Positions 39,107-49,659 of a stretch of DNA of 64,000 nt are shown here, one piece after another. Every line of letters starts with the position of its first letter. Within the stretch, counting starts at the first letter, position 1. The notes under the pieces were generated by a model. The model saw only the letters and a list, made by a program, of their open reading frames with translations. It did no database searches and had not been told where the DNA came from. A program made the translations under genes and the position numbers. Source of the DNA: Brachybacterium kimchii (GTDB taxonomy: Bacteria > Actinomycetota > Actinomycetes > Actinomycetales > Dermabacteraceae). The stretch lies in assembly GCF_023373525.1 (NCBI RefSeq), contig NZ_CP097218.1, forward strand, positions 1,488,001 to 1,552,000, in the 5' to 3' direction.

Positions 39107-39133
39107 CGGCGCCGGCCCACGGGGCCGGCGCCG
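39107..39133 (-). terminator. Terminator after acs
   Basis: 12-bp perfect stem (39107-39118 with 39122-39133), 3-nt loop, just downstream of the acs stop codon on the minus strand. Confidence 0.55.
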
Positions 39134-39147
39134 TCAGGGACGGACGC

Positions 39148-41124
<1,977 letters not shown>

Positions 41125-41184
41125 CATCGCTCCTGCGTACGGGGTCCCGCGGCGCTGACCGCGGGGCGTTCGGTCTTCCGCCTC

Positions 41185-41190
41185 ACCGTA
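41185..41190 (-). promoter_or_regulatory. Putative acs -10 box
   Basis: TACGGT on the minus strand in the 149-bp gap upstream of acs. The leader between it and the ATG contains a 7-bp GC hairpin. No strong -35. Confidence 0.3.
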
Positions 41191-41273
41191 TCGCAGGAGA
41201 CCCACGTCACGGGAATGCGCCCACGCGATCGGGCACCGCGGCCGGCGCCCGCCGCGCGGGGACGCCGGACCGT

Positions 41274-42179
41274 TCAGGGCAGGGGATGGATCTCGACCTC
41301 GATGCCGTCGGGGTCGAGCACGTGCAGCGCGCGCACGGCGCCCTCGACGAGGCGCGCGTCGTACCCGGCGGCGCGGAGCCTCTCCCCGAGCGCTCCGAGG
41401 TCCTCCGAGGTCTCGAAGCCCAGGCGCACCTGGAGCGTGGGCGGGAGGTCGGGCATCTCCGGGGAGGCGCGACGCGTGCGCTCGCGACCTGCCATCGGGG
41501 CGTGGAGACCGATGATCCCCGCGCTCCCGGGGCCGTGCAGCTCGAGCCACCCGTGGTGCTCGGCGGCGGCGATCTCCTCGTCCGCCCGCCCACCGGGCCC
41601 GTCCTCGCCCTCGGCTCCGTCGGCCGCTCCGGGACCGAAGCCGAGCCGGCCGAGCCAGCGCGCATCGCGCCCGAAGTCCTCGCTCGAGAGCACCGCGCAC
41701 ACGTGCAGGCGCGGGTCCGGGGAGGCGTCGTGCCCCTCGTAGCCGTAGAGGTCCTCCTGGTCCTCGTTCAGCGAGACGCCCTCGCCGTCGGGCCCGGTGA
41801 TCATGCCCTGCCGGCCGTAGCTCTCGTCCCACACGGTGACCTCGATGCCCGCGCGCTCGAGGGCCTCTGCGGCTCCGTCGGCCGACGGCGCCGCCATGCA
41901 CAGGTCCGTGGTGCCCGACCGGGCGCCCGTGGCGCTGGTGGAGGCGGCGTGCACCATGACGGCGCCCGCTCCTGCGCGCAGCTCGCCGAAGCCGTCGTCG
42001 CCGGCGGTGATGCGGCGGGCCATGCCGAGCTCCACGAGGAACGCGATCATCGCGCGCGGATCGGCCGTGAAGCGCAGCGGGAAGACGGTGAGATCGGGTG
42101 CGCCGACGGGCGTCGAGGCGGGGGCCGCGCCGGCCTCGGCGGCGAGCGCGGCAGGGTCAGGAGTGGTCCTGGGCGTCAT
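41274..42179 (-). CDS. VOC-family (glyoxalase-fold) protein, two-domain
   Basis: 301 residues, two consecutive vicinal-oxygen-chelate halves: [23 protein letters not shown] with [23 protein letters not shown], and [24 protein letters not shown] with [16 protein letters not shown]. Single-chain VOC proteins include dioxygenases, glyoxalases and antibiotic-binding proteins; no specific activity can be assigned. The start ATG 42179 has AAGGAG 9 nt upstream. It overlaps the end of the small ribbon-helix-helix gene by 23 bases and is co-transcribed with it. Confidence 0.82.
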   Translation of the reverse strand: MTPRTTPDPAALAAEAGAAPASTPVGAPDLTVFPLRFTADPRAMIAFLVELGMARRITAGDDGFGELRAGAGAVMVHAASTSATGARSGTTDLCMAAPSADGAAEALERAGIEVTVWDESYGRQGMITGPDGEGVSLNEDQEDLYGYEGHDASPDPRLHVCAVLSSEDFGRDARWLGRLGFGPGAADGAEGEDGPGGRADEEIAAAEHHGWLELHGPGSAGIIGLHAPMAGRERTRRASPEMPDLPPTLQVRLGFETSEDLGALGERLRAAGYDARLVEGAVRALHVLDPDGIEVEIHPLP

Positions 42180-42360
42180 CTTCGACGCTCCTTCCGAGGT
42201 GTGCGCGCAGCGCCGACTCGACGAGCGCGCTGAGGGAGGACGACTCGTCGATCGCGCGATGCTTCACGGCGACCACGAGGTCCTTGGGCAGGTAGACGTT
42301 GAACTGCACCTTGCGATCGCCGCCGCCGGTGCCGTCGGTCGAGGAAGAGCTTCCGGGCAT
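42157..42360 (-). CDS. CopG/ribbon-helix-helix regulator
   Basis: 67 residues. A Ser/Gly-rich arm leads to an RHH core: beta strand [13 protein letters not shown] (DNA-contacting), helix [10 protein letters not shown] and helix [17 protein letters not shown]. Such proteins dimerise and bind palindromes in the major groove. Its start lies within a 30-bp palindrome that also covers the -10 TAGCAT 6 nt upstream, so it very likely represses its own leaderless transcript and the overlapping VOC gene. It looks like an antitoxin but has no toxin-like partner. Confidence 0.82.
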   Translation of the reverse strand: MPGSSSSTDGTGGGDRKVQFNVYLPKDLVVAVKHRAIDESSSLSALVESALRAHLGRSVEDDAQDHS

Positions 42361-42386
42361 GCAAGAATGCTAGCACCCTTGCATGC
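42357..42386 (-). promoter_or_regulatory. Palindromic operator over the RHH-VOC promoter
   Basis: Inverted arms GCATGCAAG (42357-42365) and CTTGCATGC (42378-42386) share their centre with an inner GCTAGC (42369-42374). On the minus strand the inner part contains TAGCAT, followed by TCTTGC and the ATG at 42360, so the operator covers -10, transcription start and start codon. Confidence 0.75.
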
Positions 42387-42425
42387 TGTCCACCAGAGGC
42401 TTCCGGGCGCCCGCACCGCGCACCC

Positions 42426-43364
42426 TCACTCCCACTCGAGCACGCAGGTCGCGGCGACCACCTCGGCCATCACGCTCTGCAGCAGCGCGCCGTGCGGAAG
42501 GGGGCCCGCGTGCACCTCGTCCACGCGCCGTCCGGCGCGCCCCACGGTCGCGACGGTCCGCCGCACGGACCACGGGCGTCCACCCTGCGCACCCCGCTCC
42601 CCCCGCCCCTCGCGCCAGGGCAGGTGCACCTCGGTGACGGCGAGATCCGCGGGCCGCATGTGCCAGCTGACGAACCGCCCGCGCTCCATCGCCCCGGGAA
42701 GAGGCAGGGCCAGCTCGAGCACCGCCGCCTCGCCCTCCCCGAGAGGCCGGGGCAGCACGACCTCCACGAGGGTCGCGCCGCCGGGGAGGGCCGCGCGCCT
42801 CCCCAGGTCGGCGCCGAGCACCCGCGCCTCCTCCGAGGCCAACGAGTCCAGCGGCGCCTCGAGCACCGCGAGGAGTCGGTCCGCCCCGCCGCGCTGCGCC
42901 GTGAGGACGACGTCGTAGTGCAGGATCGCCTCGCCGTCGGGAGCATCGAGATCCAGAGCCGTGCGCACGTACTCGCGACGCAGCCCGTCGTCCCAGCGCA
43001 GCCCCCACGCTCGACGGGCGTCCTCCGCCTCCTTCGCGCGCGGGAGCAGGCGGGCCGCCTCGGCCGCGCTGCGATAGCGCCAGGTCTCGGCGTCGATGTC
43101 CACGAGATCCACGAGCTCGCCGTCCTCGAGGTCGAGGCACTGCTCGAGAGCCTGCACCACGCCCAGGGACGAGCGGCGACGGGGACGGGAGCGCCCGCTG
43201 GCCCAGTAGGAGAGGGTCGCGGGCGACGTCGGTGCACCCGTGCGCGCGAGCATGCCGGCGAGCTCGGCGAAGCCGATGCCGCGCGAGATCATGGTCTCCC
43301 TCAGCCGCATCGCGAAGTCGCCGCCCGCGCCCAGACCGCGGCGCCCGGGCACCGTGGCGGTCAT
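42426..43364 (-). CDS. HTH (XRE-like) regulator with C-terminal beta-rich domain, copy A
   Basis: 312 residues. N-terminal helix-turn-helix (AMRLRETMISRGIGFAELAGML; SPATLSYWASGRSRPRR) is followed by a helical region with the acidic motif LEDGELVDLVDIDAE and a C-terminal beta-rich domain of unknown kind that ends in LEWE. Its ATG overlaps the stop of the second HTH gene by 4 bases. Both proteins share the S-x-TLS-x-W-x-x-GRSRPRR turn, so they are paralogues. No cofactor-binding motif is seen. Confidence 0.7.
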   Translation of the reverse strand: MTATVPGRRGLGAGGDFAMRLRETMISRGIGFAELAGMLARTGAPTSPATLSYWASGRSRPRRRSSLGVVQALEQCLDLEDGELVDLVDIDAETWRYRSAAEAARLLPRAKEAEDARRAWGLRWDDGLRREYVRTALDLDAPDGEAILHYDVVLTAQRGGADRLLAVLEAPLDSLASEEARVLGADLGRRAALPGGATLVEVVLPRPLGEGEAAVLELALPLPGAMERGRFVSWHMRPADLAVTEVHLPWREGRGERGAQGGRPWSVRRTVATVGRAGRRVDEVHAGPLPHGALLQSVMAEVVAATCVLEWE

Positions 43365-44383
43365 GCCGCGCCCCAGGCCCAACCCAGTCGCACGGACCCC
43401 TCGTCGATGCCGTGGGCGACCACGGCCGCGATGCCGTCCCTGCCCACGTCGACGGCATGCTCGGCGCTCGAGCGCGCGGTGGCCTCGCGCGAGCGCACGA
43501 TCGACGTCGCCGAGGCGGGGACCGCGCCGACGGGGAAACGGCACTCGAGCACGATCGTCGAGACGGGGAACTCGGTGTGCACGACGTAACCGCCCTCGAG
43601 GTCGACCGAGGGGGCCGGCCGTTCGAGGGGCCGGACCGTGTAGTCCAGAGCGCCGATCCTGCCCGGGACGATCGGCTCGTCGAGCAGGAGCTCGGTGAAC
43701 AGCAGCCCGCGCTCGGGCCACGAGCGCTGGCGCCCCACACGGCTGCCGTGGCCGGGCACCAGCTGGAGGGGCACGCCCTCGGCCCCGTGGGAGGCGACCC
43801 CGAGGCGGGAGACGGTCTCGCGGGTCGAGCGCAGGACGCGGCGGATCCGCACACCGATCGGCCGATGCTGCGGATCGATGTCCACGCGGTGATGGACGAG
43901 CAGCCGCTGCACGGTGTCCCCCTCGTCGAGACCCATCTCCGCTCGCACCCGCTGGACCGGATCCTCCGTCTCCGTCCGGGCGCTCCAATGGTGGGCGGGG
44001 AGACTGCGCACGAGGGTGTCGAGGAGATACCCGCGCGGAGTGCGCAGCACCTTCTCGAGCTCGGCCACGGCGCGCATGGCCTCGTTGCGACGCGGGCGGC
44101 TGCGGCCATGGCGCCACAGCGAGAGGGTCGAGGGCGAGAGGGCGATCCCCGCTCCGCGCAGGCGCTCGCACACGCGCTCGAGCGCGAGGCCGCGCGCGCT
44201 GAGCGCCGCATCCAGGCGCGCTCCGAAGGTGTCCCCGGGCAGCGCTCCGGGAGGATCCGGGGTGAGGGCCGACGGCGGAGTCGCGGGGGTGCGCAGCACC
44301 GGGCTCGAGCGAGCGGGCGACGTCGGCCCCGGCGCGGGGCTCTCCGCCCCGCTCCGCTCGGCCCCGCCCGCGCTGGATCCCAT
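43361..44383 (-). CDS. HTH (XRE-like) regulator with C-terminal beta-rich domain, copy B
   Basis: 340 residues. About 60 Pro/Ser/Ala-rich residues precede the HTH (FGARLDAALSARGLALERVCERL; SPSTLSLWRHGRSRPRRNEAM), then a helical linker and a beta-rich sensor-like part (VQRLLVHHRVDIDPQHRPIG; RIGALDYTVRP; STIVLECRFPVGAVP). ATG at 44383 has AGGGGGAG 3 nt upstream; a GTG at 44416 is an in-frame alternative. Copies A and B are translationally coupled and could form a heterodimer. Confidence 0.7.
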   Translation of the reverse strand: MGSSAGGAERSGAESPAPGPTSPARSSPVLRTPATPPSALTPDPPGALPGDTFGARLDAALSARGLALERVCERLRGAGIALSPSTLSLWRHGRSRPRRNEAMRAVAELEKVLRTPRGYLLDTLVRSLPAHHWSARTETEDPVQRVRAEMGLDEGDTVQRLLVHHRVDIDPQHRPIGVRIRRVLRSTRETVSRLGVASHGAEGVPLQLVPGHGSRVGRQRSWPERGLLFTELLLDEPIVPGRIGALDYTVRPLERPAPSVDLEGGYVVHTEFPVSTIVLECRFPVGAVPASATSIVRSREATARSSAEHAVDVGRDGIAAVVAHGIDEGSVRLGWAWGAA

Positions 44384-44436
44384 CGACTCCCCCTCGTGAT
44401 CGGGGCGCTCCCGCACGGGGCGCCCGACTCCGCCTC

Positions 44437-44442
44437 ACCCTA
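44437..44442 (-). promoter_or_regulatory. Putative -10 box of the tandem HTH operon
   Basis: TAGGGT on the minus strand, 54 nt before the chosen ATG. No clear -35. The 254-bp gap up to sdaA otherwise holds only a degenerate tandem repeat. Confidence 0.3.
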
Positions 44443-44565
44443 CCCACGCAGGCGAATTCGGAGGAATCGGACACCGCGGCGGGGTCACGAGAGGGTCATG
44501 ATGCGATGCGGCTCACGCGCACGCGCTGCGCGGGCGGATGCGATGTGGGGTGTCGAGGCGCGGCG

Positions 44566-44613
44566 GCGTCGGACGGCGAGCGCGTCTGACGGCGAGGGCG
44601 TCGGGCAGCGGGG
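44566..44613. repeat. Degenerate 16-bp tandem repeat, three units
   Basis: Units start at 44566, 44582 and 44598, each GCGTC followed by a GC-rich 11-mer; the first two differ at two positions, the third at about five. It is followed by a GGGCGCC-GGCGCCC palindrome (44611-44624) that may act as the sdaA terminator. Confidence 0.6.
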
Positions 44614-44637
44614 CGCCGGCGCCCGTGCGATGCCCCG

Positions 44638-46032
44638 TCAGCACTCGGGCAGGGACACGGGCACCGCCGTGACGGCGAGCCCGCCCATGGCGGTCTCCTT
44701 GTAGCGCTCGGACATGTCCTTGCCGGTCTGGCGCATGGTCTCGATGACGGTGTCGAGGGAGACGAAGTGCTCGCCGGTGCCCCGCAGCGCGAAGCGGGCG
44801 GCAGTGATCGCCTTCACGGCGGCCATCGCATTGCGCTCGATGCACGGCACCTGCACGAGCCCTCCCACGGGATCGCAGGTCAGACCCAGGTTGTGCTCCA
44901 TCGCGATCTCGGCGGCGTTCTCGACCTGGCGGGGCTTGGCCCCCATCACCTCGGCGAGTCCCGCGGCGGCCATGGAGCAGGCGGATCCGACCTCGCCCTG
45001 GCAGCCCACCTCGGCGCCGGAGATCGAGGCGTGCTCCTTGTAGAGGGACCCGATGGCCCCGGCGGTGAGCAGGAACCGCACGGCGACGTCGTCGGGGTCG
45101 GCGTCCCGCAGATAGTGGGTCGCGTAGTAGAGGACGGCCGGGATGATCCCCGCCGCGCCGTTCGTCGGCGCGGTCACGACGCGCCCGCCGGCGGCGTTCT
45201 CCTCGTTCACGGCGAGCGCCGCGAGCGAGACCCACTCGAGGGCGGATTCGGCGCCGTGGCCGGGGTCCTCCGCGCTGAGGGAGTCGTGCCAGGAGGCCGC
45301 GCGGCGCCGGACGTCCAGACCGCCGGGGAGCACACCGGGGGTGCGCACGCCGCGCTCGATGCAGTCGCTCATGGCGCCCCAGATGCGCAGGGCGCCCTCG
45401 CGGATCTCGTCCTCGCTGCGCCACTGCAGCTCGCGCCGCATCATCGCGGCCGACACGGAGATCCCGCGCTCCTCGCACACGCGCATCAGCTCGGCGCCGG
45501 TGGTGAAGATGGCCTGCCCCGTCTCCTCGGAGGCGACCTCGGCGATCGACTGGTCCATGTCCGCGGCGTCGACGACGAAGCCGCCGCCCACGGAGAACAT
45601 GGGCCGGCTCGCGATCACCTCGCCGGAGGCGTCGTAGGCCTCGAAGGTCATGCCGTTGGAGTGCTGGGGCAGGAAGGTCAGGGGGTGCAGCACGATCGCG
45701 GAGGGCCGGAGGGCCACGGGGAGGCGGCCGTCCAGCAGCAGTCCTCCCCCGGCCTCGATCTGCGCGACGCGCTCGCGCCCGGCGACGGGGTCGACGGTCT
45801 CCGGGTCGGCGCCCTCGAGGCCCATCACGATCGCGTCGAGCGTCCCGTGGCCCTGGCCGGTCGCGGCGAGCGATCCGTACAGATGCACGCCGACGTCCGC
45901 GACGCGCGGCCCGGTCTCACGGTCCTCGAGCACCTCGCGCGCGAAGAGGCTCGCGGCCCGCATGGGGCCCACGGTGTGGGAGCTCGACGGCCCGATCCCG
46001 ATGCTGAACAGGTCGAACAGGCTGATGCTCAT
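44638..46032 (-). CDS. sdaA: L-serine ammonia-lyase, iron-sulfur type, single chain
   Basis: 464 residues with both the beta (N-terminal, [16 protein letters not shown]) and alpha domains. 4Fe-4S cysteines are seen in [12 protein letters not shown] and [19 protein letters not shown] and [14 protein letters not shown] are further catalytic-domain motifs. It deaminates L-serine to pyruvate and ammonia. Its ATG overlaps the stop of the helicase gene by 4 bases, so both are on one transcript; the metabolic reason is not clear. Confidence 0.95.
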   Translation of the reverse strand: MSISLFDLFSIGIGPSSSHTVGPMRAASLFAREVLEDRETGPRVADVGVHLYGSLAATGQGHGTLDAIVMGLEGADPETVDPVAGRERVAQIEAGGGLLLDGRLPVALRPSAIVLHPLTFLPQHSNGMTFEAYDASGEVIASRPMFSVGGGFVVDAADMDQSIAEVASEETGQAIFTTGAELMRVCEERGISVSAAMMRRELQWRSEDEIREGALRIWGAMSDCIERGVRTPGVLPGGLDVRRRAASWHDSLSAEDPGHGAESALEWVSLAALAVNEENAAGGRVVTAPTNGAAGIIPAVLYYATHYLRDADPDDVAVRFLLTAGAIGSLYKEHASISGAEVGCQGEVGSACSMAAAGLAEVMGAKPRQVENAAEIAMEHNLGLTCDPVGGLVQVPCIERNAMAAVKAITAARFALRGTGEHFVSLDTVIETMRQTGKDMSERYKETAMGGLAVTAVPVSLPEC

Positions 46033-47789
46033 CGTCCGCCCCTGCGCGGGCCCGCTCCCCCGCCGCCGCGGCGGCCGCCGCGTCCGCCCTGAGGGCCGCC
46101 GCGTCCCTGCGAGCCGCCGCGACCACCCTGGCCACCGCGTCCGCCCTGGCCGCCGCGCCCGCTGCGCGAACCGCCGTGCCCGCCCTGGGAGCCGCCGCCG
46201 GACCGCCCGGAGGGAGCATCGCCGCCGGTGCGGGCGCCGCCCTGCCTGCCGCCCGAGCGTGCGCCGCCCGTGCGCCCTTGGCCGGTGCGGCCGCTCGTGC
46301 GGCCTCCGGTGCGCTGGCCGGTGGCGCGCCCTGCGCCGCCGCGCCCGCCGGCACCGCGTCCACCCGAGCCGCGCCCGCCGGACCCGCCTGCTCCTCGCCG
46401 AGCGCCGTGACCGGCCGAGGGGCCGCCCTCGGCAGCGGCCTCCTCGTCCCAGGCGGCGCGGAGCTCCTCGTTCGTGCGACGCTCCTCGGCGCGGGCCGCG
46501 TTCGCGCCCTCACCGCCGTTCGCCACGCCGCCGGAGAGGCGGAGCTTGCGCGGGGCGCCCTTGTGCTTGATCTTCGCCGGGTCCGCGGCGGGCTCGCCCG
46601 AGGGCGTACGACCGCCCAGGTCGATGAGCGCCTGGGCGTCGGCGCTGCGGGCCTCCTCCCACGTGGGCTCGACCTCGGCCGCCTCGAGAACGGCGCGGGT
46701 GCCCCGGGTCTGGTGCGGCAGGGCGAGGGTGACCACGCTGCCGGCGGCGCCCGCTCGCGCCGTGCGGCCGGAGCGGTGCACGTACTCCTTGGAGTCGGTG
46801 GCGGGATCGGCGTGCACGACCATGCTCACGTCGTCGATATGCAGCCCGCGGGCCGCGACGTCGGTCGCCACCAGCACGGGGAAGTCGCCCTCGCGGAAGC
46901 CGGCGAGGACGTTGGTGCGCAGACCCTGCTGCTTGTTGCCGTGCAGCGCCGCCGCCTGCACGCCGACCTCCACGAGCTCCGCCGCGATGCGCTCGGCGCC
47001 CAGCTGGGTGCGCGTGAACACGAGGGTGCGCCCGCGGCGCGCGGCGAGCTGCGCGATGACCTCGCGCTTGGCCTTGGGGGCGACCGCGAGCACGTGGTGG
47101 GACATGGTCTTCACCGCGGCGGCCACCGGAGTGGTCTCGTGCTCGACGGGATCGACCAGGAAGCTGTCGACGAGGGTCTCGACCTGCCCGTCGAGCGTCG
47201 CGGAGAACAGCATCTTCTGGGTGCCCATGGGGGTCGCCGCGAGAATCTCCCCGACCTGGTCGAGGAAGCCGAGGTCGGCCATGTGATCGGCCTCGTCCAC
47301 GACGGTCGTCTCGATGCGGTCGAGGAAGAGGGCGTCGCGAGCGGCGAGGTCGAGGAGACGACCGGGCGTGGCGACGACGATCTCCGCGCCCCGGCGCAGG
47401 GCCTCGGCCTGCTTCTCGATGTTCATCCCGCCGGCGACCAGCTGCGCACGGATGCCCACGGCCCGCGCGAAGGGATGGAAGGTGTCCACGACCTGCACGG
47501 CGAGCTCACGGGTGGGGACCAGCACGAGGCCGAGCGGTCGACGGCGGTGCACCTTGCGCCCCCGGAACCGTGCGCACATCGAGAGCGCGAAGGCGAGGGT
47601 CTTGCCGGAGCCGGTCTCGGCGCGGGCCATCACGTCGCGGCCCGCGAGGGCGTCGGGCAGGATCGCCTCCTGGATCTCGAAGGCGCGGGTCAGGCCCTGC
47701 TCGGCGAGCACGGCGAGCAGCTCCTCGCTGAGCGCCATGTCGTCGAAGCGGGACGAGCTGTGGGCGCTGCGGCGGCGTGCCTTGGGCAT
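46029..47789 (-). CDS. DEAD-box RNA helicase with C-terminal RGG tail
   Basis: 586 residues. Q motif (Phe15, Gln40), Walker A AETGSGKT at 57-64, [19 protein letters not shown] in [11 protein letters not shown], and [10 protein letters not shown] in order, so it is a full two-domain helicase, probably for cold or ribosome-related RNA remodelling (CsdA/RhlE-like). The last about 120 residues are almost only Arg and Gly with some Ser, Thr and Gln, an RGG RNA-binding tail likely to be disordered and to promote condensates. GGAGG lies 7 nt before ATG 47789. Confidence 0.92.
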   Translation of the reverse strand: MPKARRRSAHSSSRFDDMALSEELLAVLAEQGLTRAFEIQEAILPDALAGRDVMARAETGSGKTLAFALSMCARFRGRKVHRRRPLGLVLVPTRELAVQVVDTFHPFARAVGIRAQLVAGGMNIEKQAEALRRGAEIVVATPGRLLDLAARDALFLDRIETTVVDEADHMADLGFLDQVGEILAATPMGTQKMLFSATLDGQVETLVDSFLVDPVEHETTPVAAAVKTMSHHVLAVAPKAKREVIAQLAARRGRTLVFTRTQLGAERIAAELVEVGVQAAALHGNKQQGLRTNVLAGFREGDFPVLVATDVAARGLHIDDVSMVVHADPATDSKEYVHRSGRTARAGAAGSVVTLALPHQTRGTRAVLEAAEVEPTWEEARSADAQALIDLGGRTPSGEPAADPAKIKHKGAPRKLRLSGGVANGGEGANAARAEERRTNEELRAAWDEEAAAEGGPSAGHGARRGAGGSGGRGSGGRGAGGRGGAGRATGQRTGGRTSGRTGQGRTGGARSGGRQGGARTGGDAPSGRSGGGSQGGHGGSRSGRGGQGGRGGQGGRGGSQGRGGPQGGRGGRRGGGGAGPRRGGR

Positions 47790-48090
47790 CGGGGGTCCTC
47801 CTGGGTCGGGGCGCCCCTCGGGGCCGATCGGTGTCCCGATCCGGCCGTGCATCGGGCCTGCGATCGGGTCGTCGATCGGGCGGAGCGCTCCTCCATCATC
47901 GCGCACCGCGCGCTCGCGCGAGGCCGTGCGGGGCATGCGGGTGCGCAATGCCTCCCGTCGGCCGGACAGCGTCGCCCTCATCGGTCGGACGGGGTCCGGG
48001 GGCCGACGGCCGACGGGGCGCTCGTCACAGGTCGCCTCACGAGGTGGTCGTGCCTCGCCGGGCCCGTCGGCCCGTGGGAGAATGGCGGCG

Positions 48091-48498
48091 ATGATGCGCA
48101 CACTCATGACCTCGAAGATCCACCGCGCGACCGTGACCCAGGCCGACCTGCACTACGTCGGCTCGGTGACGATCGACGCGGCGCTCATGGACGCCGCCGG
48201 GATCCTCGAGAACGAGCAGGTCTCCATCGTGGACGTCACCAACGGCGCCCGGCTGGAGACCTACGCGATCACGGGCGAGCGCGACAGCGGCGTCATCGGC
48301 ATCAACGGGGCGGCCGCGCATCTGGTGGTCCCCGGCGACCTCGTGATCATCATCGCCTACGGCCTGTTCGACGCGCAGGAGGCCGCAGAGCACCACCCCC
48401 GCGTGGTGCACGTGGACGGCGCGAACCGCGTGGTGAAGGTGGGCGACGACCCCGCGGAGCCCGTGCCCGGCATGCCCGACCAGCGCACCGGCCGCTGA
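48091..48498 (+). CDS. panD: Aspartate 1-decarboxylase (pyruvoyl enzyme)
   Basis: 135 residues. The self-cleavage site Gly24-Ser25 is in [13 protein letters not shown], so the proenzyme processes to a beta and alpha chain with an N-terminal pyruvoyl group; NGAAAHLV is the second conserved region. It makes beta-alanine for PanC. The first of two ATG codons (48091, 48094) is used; GAGAAT 7 nt upstream suggests a leaderless start. The gene is not near panC here. Confidence 0.95.
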   Translation: MMRTLMTSKIHRATVTQADLHYVGSVTIDAALMDAAGILENEQVSIVDVTNGARLETYAITGERDSGVIGINGAAAHLVVPGDLVIIIAYGLFDAQEAAEHHPRVVHVDGANRVVKVGDDPAEPVPGMPDQRTGR

Positions 48499-48521
48499 GC
48501 CGCGCACGGGTGAGCTGAGCC

Positions 48522-49448
48522 GTGACAGGGGTCCTCTCCGGGTTCTTCATCGTCTGGTGCCTGATCGCGATCGGCTGGATCGTCGGGCGCACGGGCGTCC
48601 TCGGCGAGCAGGGGCGCTTCGTCCTGAACCGCACCACGTTCTTCCTGGCGTCCCCGTGCCTCGTGCTCACCTCCCTGCTCGAATCGGACCTGGGGCAGGT
48701 GCTGTCCACGCCGATGCTCATCGCCGGGGTCTCGGGGCTCGTCTCGGGAGGGCTGCTCCTGCTGATCATCCGTGTGCTCACGAAGCGCCGCGGAGCCGAG
48801 CTCGTGGTCACCGCGATCAGCGGCTCCGTGGTCAACGGCGCGAACATGGGCTTCCCGATCGCCGCGTACGTCCTGGGCGACACCTCGCACGCGCTGCCCG
48901 TGATCCTCTTCCAGCAGGCGATCTACACGCCGCTGTACCTGTTCGTGCTGCACGCCGTGACCACGAAGATGCGTCCCTCCCCCGCGGGCGTGCTGCGCAA
49001 CATCGCCTCGAACCCGACGATCGTGGCCGCCGCGGTCGGGATCGTGCTCGTCGTGTGCGGGGTGAAGCTGCCGGAGGTGATCCTGCAGCCCTTCGGCTCG
49101 ATCGCGGACATGGCGATCCCCGCCATGCTGCTGGCCTACGGGATCTCGCTGATGGGGTCGGCGCCGCTCGCCAAGGACGACGGGTACCGCGGGCTGATCG
49201 CGATCGCCACCGTCTTCAAGCTCGCCGTGATGCCGGTGATCGCGCTCGGCCTGGGTCTGCTGCTCGGACTCGGCGGGCACGATCTCTTCGCGGTCGTGGT
49301 GATGGCCGCGCTGCCGACGGCGCAGAACGTGTTCGTCGCCGCCTCCCAGTACAAGGCCGCCGAGAACCTCGCCCGGGACACGGTGCTGCTGACGACGGTC
49401 GGCACCGTGATCACCCTGCTCATCGTCTCCGGCGTGATGAGCGCGTGA
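48522..49448 (+). CDS. AEC-family transporter
   Basis: 308 residues with about ten hydrophobic segments in two inverted halves. It matches the auxin-efflux-carrier (AEC) superfamily of small-molecule exporters, as seen in GFFIVWCLIAIGWIVGRTGVLG, NGANMGFPIAAYVLG and ALPTAQNVFVAASQYK. Bacterial members carry malate, malonate or other carboxylates; no substrate can be assigned. GTG at 48522 begins 23 bp after panD, so the two may be co-transcribed. The gene ends just before the leuS leader. Confidence 0.85.
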   Translation: MTGVLSGFFIVWCLIAIGWIVGRTGVLGEQGRFVLNRTTFFLASPCLVLTSLLESDLGQVLSTPMLIAGVSGLVSGGLLLLIIRVLTKRRGAELVVTAISGSVVNGANMGFPIAAYVLGDTSHALPVILFQQAIYTPLYLFVLHAVTTKMRPSPAGVLRNIASNPTIVAAAVGIVLVVCGVKLPEVILQPFGSIADMAIPAMLLAYGISLMGSAPLAKDDGYRGLIAIATVFKLAVMPVIALGLGLLLGLGGHDLFAVVVMAALPTAQNVFVAASQYKAAENLARDTVLLTTVGTVITLLIVSGVMSA

Positions 49449-49459
49449 GCGGGTCCTCC

Positions 49460-49488
49460 GTGACCCCGACGACGGGTCGCGATAGGAT
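49460..49488 (+). promoter_or_regulatory. Promoter of the leuS leader transcript
   Basis: GTGACC (49460-49465, 4/6 to TTGACA), a 17-bp spacer and TAGGAT (49483-49488), followed by 6 nt and the GTG start of the leader peptide. This is both a good -35/-10 pair and a leaderless start. Confidence 0.6.
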
Positions 49489-49494
49489 CGCCCC

Positions 49495-49521
49495 GTGGCT
49501 CGTTCGCTCCTGCTTCCGTAG
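49495..49521 (+). CDS. Leucine leader peptide upstream of leuS (MARSLLLP)
   Basis: Eight codons from GTG to TAG: GTG GCT CGT TCG CTC CTG CTT CCG. Three successive Leu codons, each different, are the hallmark of a leucine-attenuator control peptide: a ribosome short of charged tRNA-Leu would stall there. It lies 138 nt before leuS, starts at a leaderless promoter and is followed by a terminator-like hairpin. Too short to be judged by codon statistics; its placement, Leu run and stop codon are the evidence. Alternative: chance frame. Confidence 0.65.
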   Translation: MARSLLLP

Positions 49522-49527
49522 CCGCGC

Positions 49528-49607
49528 CGGACATGCGTCCGCCCCAGCCGTCGGCCCCGGGGACCGGACACCGACGCGGCTCCCCTCGCCTGTGCGGGGG
49601 TTTTTTT
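49528..49607 (+). promoter_or_regulatory. Attenuator leader with terminator in front of leuS
   Basis: A 7-bp stem with one G-T wobble (49583-49589 with 49594-49600, loop CTGT) is followed by seven T (49601-49607), the only long T tract after a hairpin that I see in the window. GGGGA (49559-49563) can pair with TCCCC (49581-49585), sequestering the stem's left arm, as an antiterminator would. CGTCGG (49549-49554) pairs with CCGACG (49571-49576). Confidence 0.65.
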
Positions 49608-49659
49608 GTGCCGGAGCGGGCACGGGCCCCAGGACCACCACCGAGAAGGACAGACATCC

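Noticed and set aside
42157..42360. RHH gene as antitoxin of a toxin-antitoxin pair
   Set aside because: The overlapping gene is a two-domain VOC protein and no RelE/ParE/PIN-like frame is found on either side.
49449..49659. T-box riboswitch upstream of leuS
   Set aside because: I see no T-box core sequence nor stem I specifier loop; the Leu leader peptide and short hairpin explain the region better.
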